A stretch of 14,669 bases of DNA from an uncultured Collinsella sp. (GTDB taxonomy: Bacteria > Actinomycetota > Coriobacteriia > Coriobacteriales > Coriobacteriaceae). The notes under the pieces were generated by a model. That model saw only the letters and a program-made list of their open reading frames with translations. It made no database searches and was not told the DNA's origin. Of this stretch, positions 13,773 to 14,669 are shown piece after piece. The translations under genes and the position numbers were made by a program. The first letter of the stretch is position 1. Every line of letters begins with the position of its first letter. The stretch is from positions 1-14,669 of the forward strand of contig URNC01000034.1 in NCBI GenBank assembly GCA_900549065.1. The letters are read 5' to 3'.

Positions 13773-13826
13773 CACATCACCCACGGCAAGCACATCACCC
13801 ACGGCAAGCACATCACTCACGACAAC
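13773..13826 (+). repeat. Tandem 18-bp repeat, three copies, in the leader of the unknown ORF
   Basis: Two identical 18-base units (13773-13790 and 13791-13808, CACATCACCCACGGCAAG) are followed by a third copy with three changes (13809-13826). Two further CATCAA pieces follow near 13832 and 13851. The 90-base stretch is rich in C and A with few G or T on the plus strand. It ends 45 bases before the ATG at 13872. Confidence 0.8.
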
Positions 13827-13871
13827 CAACACATCAACAAACAGCACGAACATCAACCGATTGGAGAAGCT

Positions 13872-14669
13872 ATGACAAACCACCACGCTGAAGACGGCGA
13901 TAAGAAAAGCATTCTGGATGCCCGCATTGAGCGAGCATATGCAAACGAATATGACGCCGCCTTTGCCGCCGCGACCATCAAGAACTACGCGTCGCTACCG
14001 CTCGCGACGATCTTGGCCGACCACCCTCAACTGCTGAAGCGCTGCACAAAGATCATGGGCGACCCCGACATTCGCAAGCTGACAGACCCCTATGCCCCAA
14101 AACGCGACAACGATTCGTACGTTCTTACCGTAGGCTGCCTAGCCCATATGCTTACGGCGCTCGACACGAAACTCAAGCTCGAATGGGAACCCGACGAGCG
14201 TCATGAACTCGAAAGCAAGCGGGACGCCCTGCGCACCGCACTGTTCCTTCCGTTGGACGGCCTCAAGCGCTGCAACGTCGAGCTCAATACACAGGCGCGG
14301 CAAAAGTCCGGGACCACGGGGCAGAAAACTCCAAGACCCCATGCGGCCATCGTCGACCGTAACCGATATAACCGCATGACCGCGCACTTTTCCGCCGAGG
14401 GAGCAGCCATAAGGACGCTGATCGACCTGCTGTGCCCCCTGAGCATCAACGAGCTATTTGAGGGCTATCTCGCCCTTGTTCCCGCGACGGCACCCAAGTC
14501 GGTAGCAAAGATCATCGAGACCTGCAGACGCCAGTTTGAGCGCCATCGCAATGGTAGCGAGATGAACGCCAGCATCGCGCAGTACTACGCGGCTCATTAC
14601 AAAAATGACGGATGTGCCCCTGTCGAGCATCAGCTGCGGCTCGCCTACACCACGCCCACCGCAACGCTC
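13872..14669 (+). CDS. Protein of unknown function, 5' part (runs off the window)
   Basis: An open frame of 266 codons from the ATG at 13872 with no stop before the right edge. GGAG lies 6 bases before the start. Codon use matches the other genes (frequent C or G in third position). The protein is hydrophilic and probably helical, with no signal peptide or membrane segment in the visible part. It begins MTNHHAEDGDKKSILDARIE and has an Ala-rich stretch at about residues 29-35, Cys residues near 57 and 91, a basic stretch near residues 145-165 (ARQKSGTTGQK then RPH, IVDRNRYNR), and a later segment CRRQFERHRNG. I do not recognise a domain or family. It is preceded by a long non-coding leader with tandem C/A-rich repeats, and no neighbour suggests a role. 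Confidence 0.75.
   Translation, partial: MTNHHAEDGDKKSILDARIERAYANEYDAAFAAATIKNYASLPLATILADHPQLLKRCTKIMGDPDIRKLTDPYAPKRDNDSYVLTVGCLAHMLTALDTKLKLEWEPDERHELESKRDALRTALFLPLDGLKRCNVELNTQARQKSGTTGQKTPRPHAAIVDRNRYNRMTAHFSAEGAAIRTLIDLLCPLSINELFEGYLALVPATAPKSVAKIIETCRRQFERHRNGSEMNASIAQYYAAHYKNDGCAPVEHQLRLAYTTPTATL

Noticed and set aside
13773..13826. CRISPR array
   Set aside because: The 18-bp units are directly tandem with no spacers and no cas genes nearby.
13566..13886. 106-codon minus-strand ORF with repeated DVLAVG
   Set aside because: The repeats simply translate the tandem C/A-rich DNA repeat. There is no clear ribosome site, and it overlaps the start of the unknown plus-strand ORF.

Overview
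The window looks like chromosomal DNA from a GC-rich gut actinobacterium of the class Coriobacteriia, most likely Collinsella or a close relative. The signs are GC-rich codon use, strong GGAGG-type ribosome binding sites, an actinobacterial-style EttA, and a fructoselysine-type catabolic locus of a kind reported in Collinsella intestinalis. The genus call is inference from protein style and composition; no marker gene settles it.

Left part (1-3480). The 5' edge carries the N-terminal third of the ribosome-associated ABC-F protein EttA (minus). Next, also minus, is a two-gene sdpR-sdpI-like operon: an ArsR-family repressor and a multi-membrane SdpI/DUF1648 protein. It has a good promoter overlapped by inverted repeats and a strong terminator with a GCAA tetraloop. 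Divergent from it runs a plus-strand pair, tcdA-like (tRNA ct6A cyclisation) and tatD-like (metal-dependent hydrolase).

Central part (3481-10540). A 230-bp non-coding element bounded by 30-bp near-perfect inverted repeats separates tatD from a six-gene minus-strand locus. In transcription order this is a HutC-type GntR regulator, a YfcC/DcuC-family transporter, an Amidohydro_3-type amidohydrolase, a FrlC-like TIM-barrel epimerase, a FrlB-like SIS-domain deglycase and a FrlD-like PfkB kinase. The kinase/deglycase/epimerase/regulator set matches Amadori-product (fructoselysine-type) degradation: the kinase phosphorylates the sugar moiety at C6 and the deglycase splits it into glucose 6-phosphate and the free amine. 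The transporter family and the added amidohydrolase are not part of the classical E. coli frl operon, so the substrate may be a modified or acylated Amadori compound. A perfect 10-3-10 palindrome upstream of the transporter is the best candidate operator. A perfect 16-bp hairpin separates the regulator from the catabolic genes.

Right part (10541-14669). Minus strand: a beta-phosphoglucomutase-like HAD phosphatase with a GTG start just after a terminator, a Cof-type HAD phosphatase and a DeoC-type deoxyribose-phosphate aldolase. About 790 bases without a recognisable gene follow, holding a 14-bp perfect hairpin, several inverted repeats and a C/A-rich tandem 18-bp repeat. This leads into a plus-strand ORF of unknown function that runs off the window.
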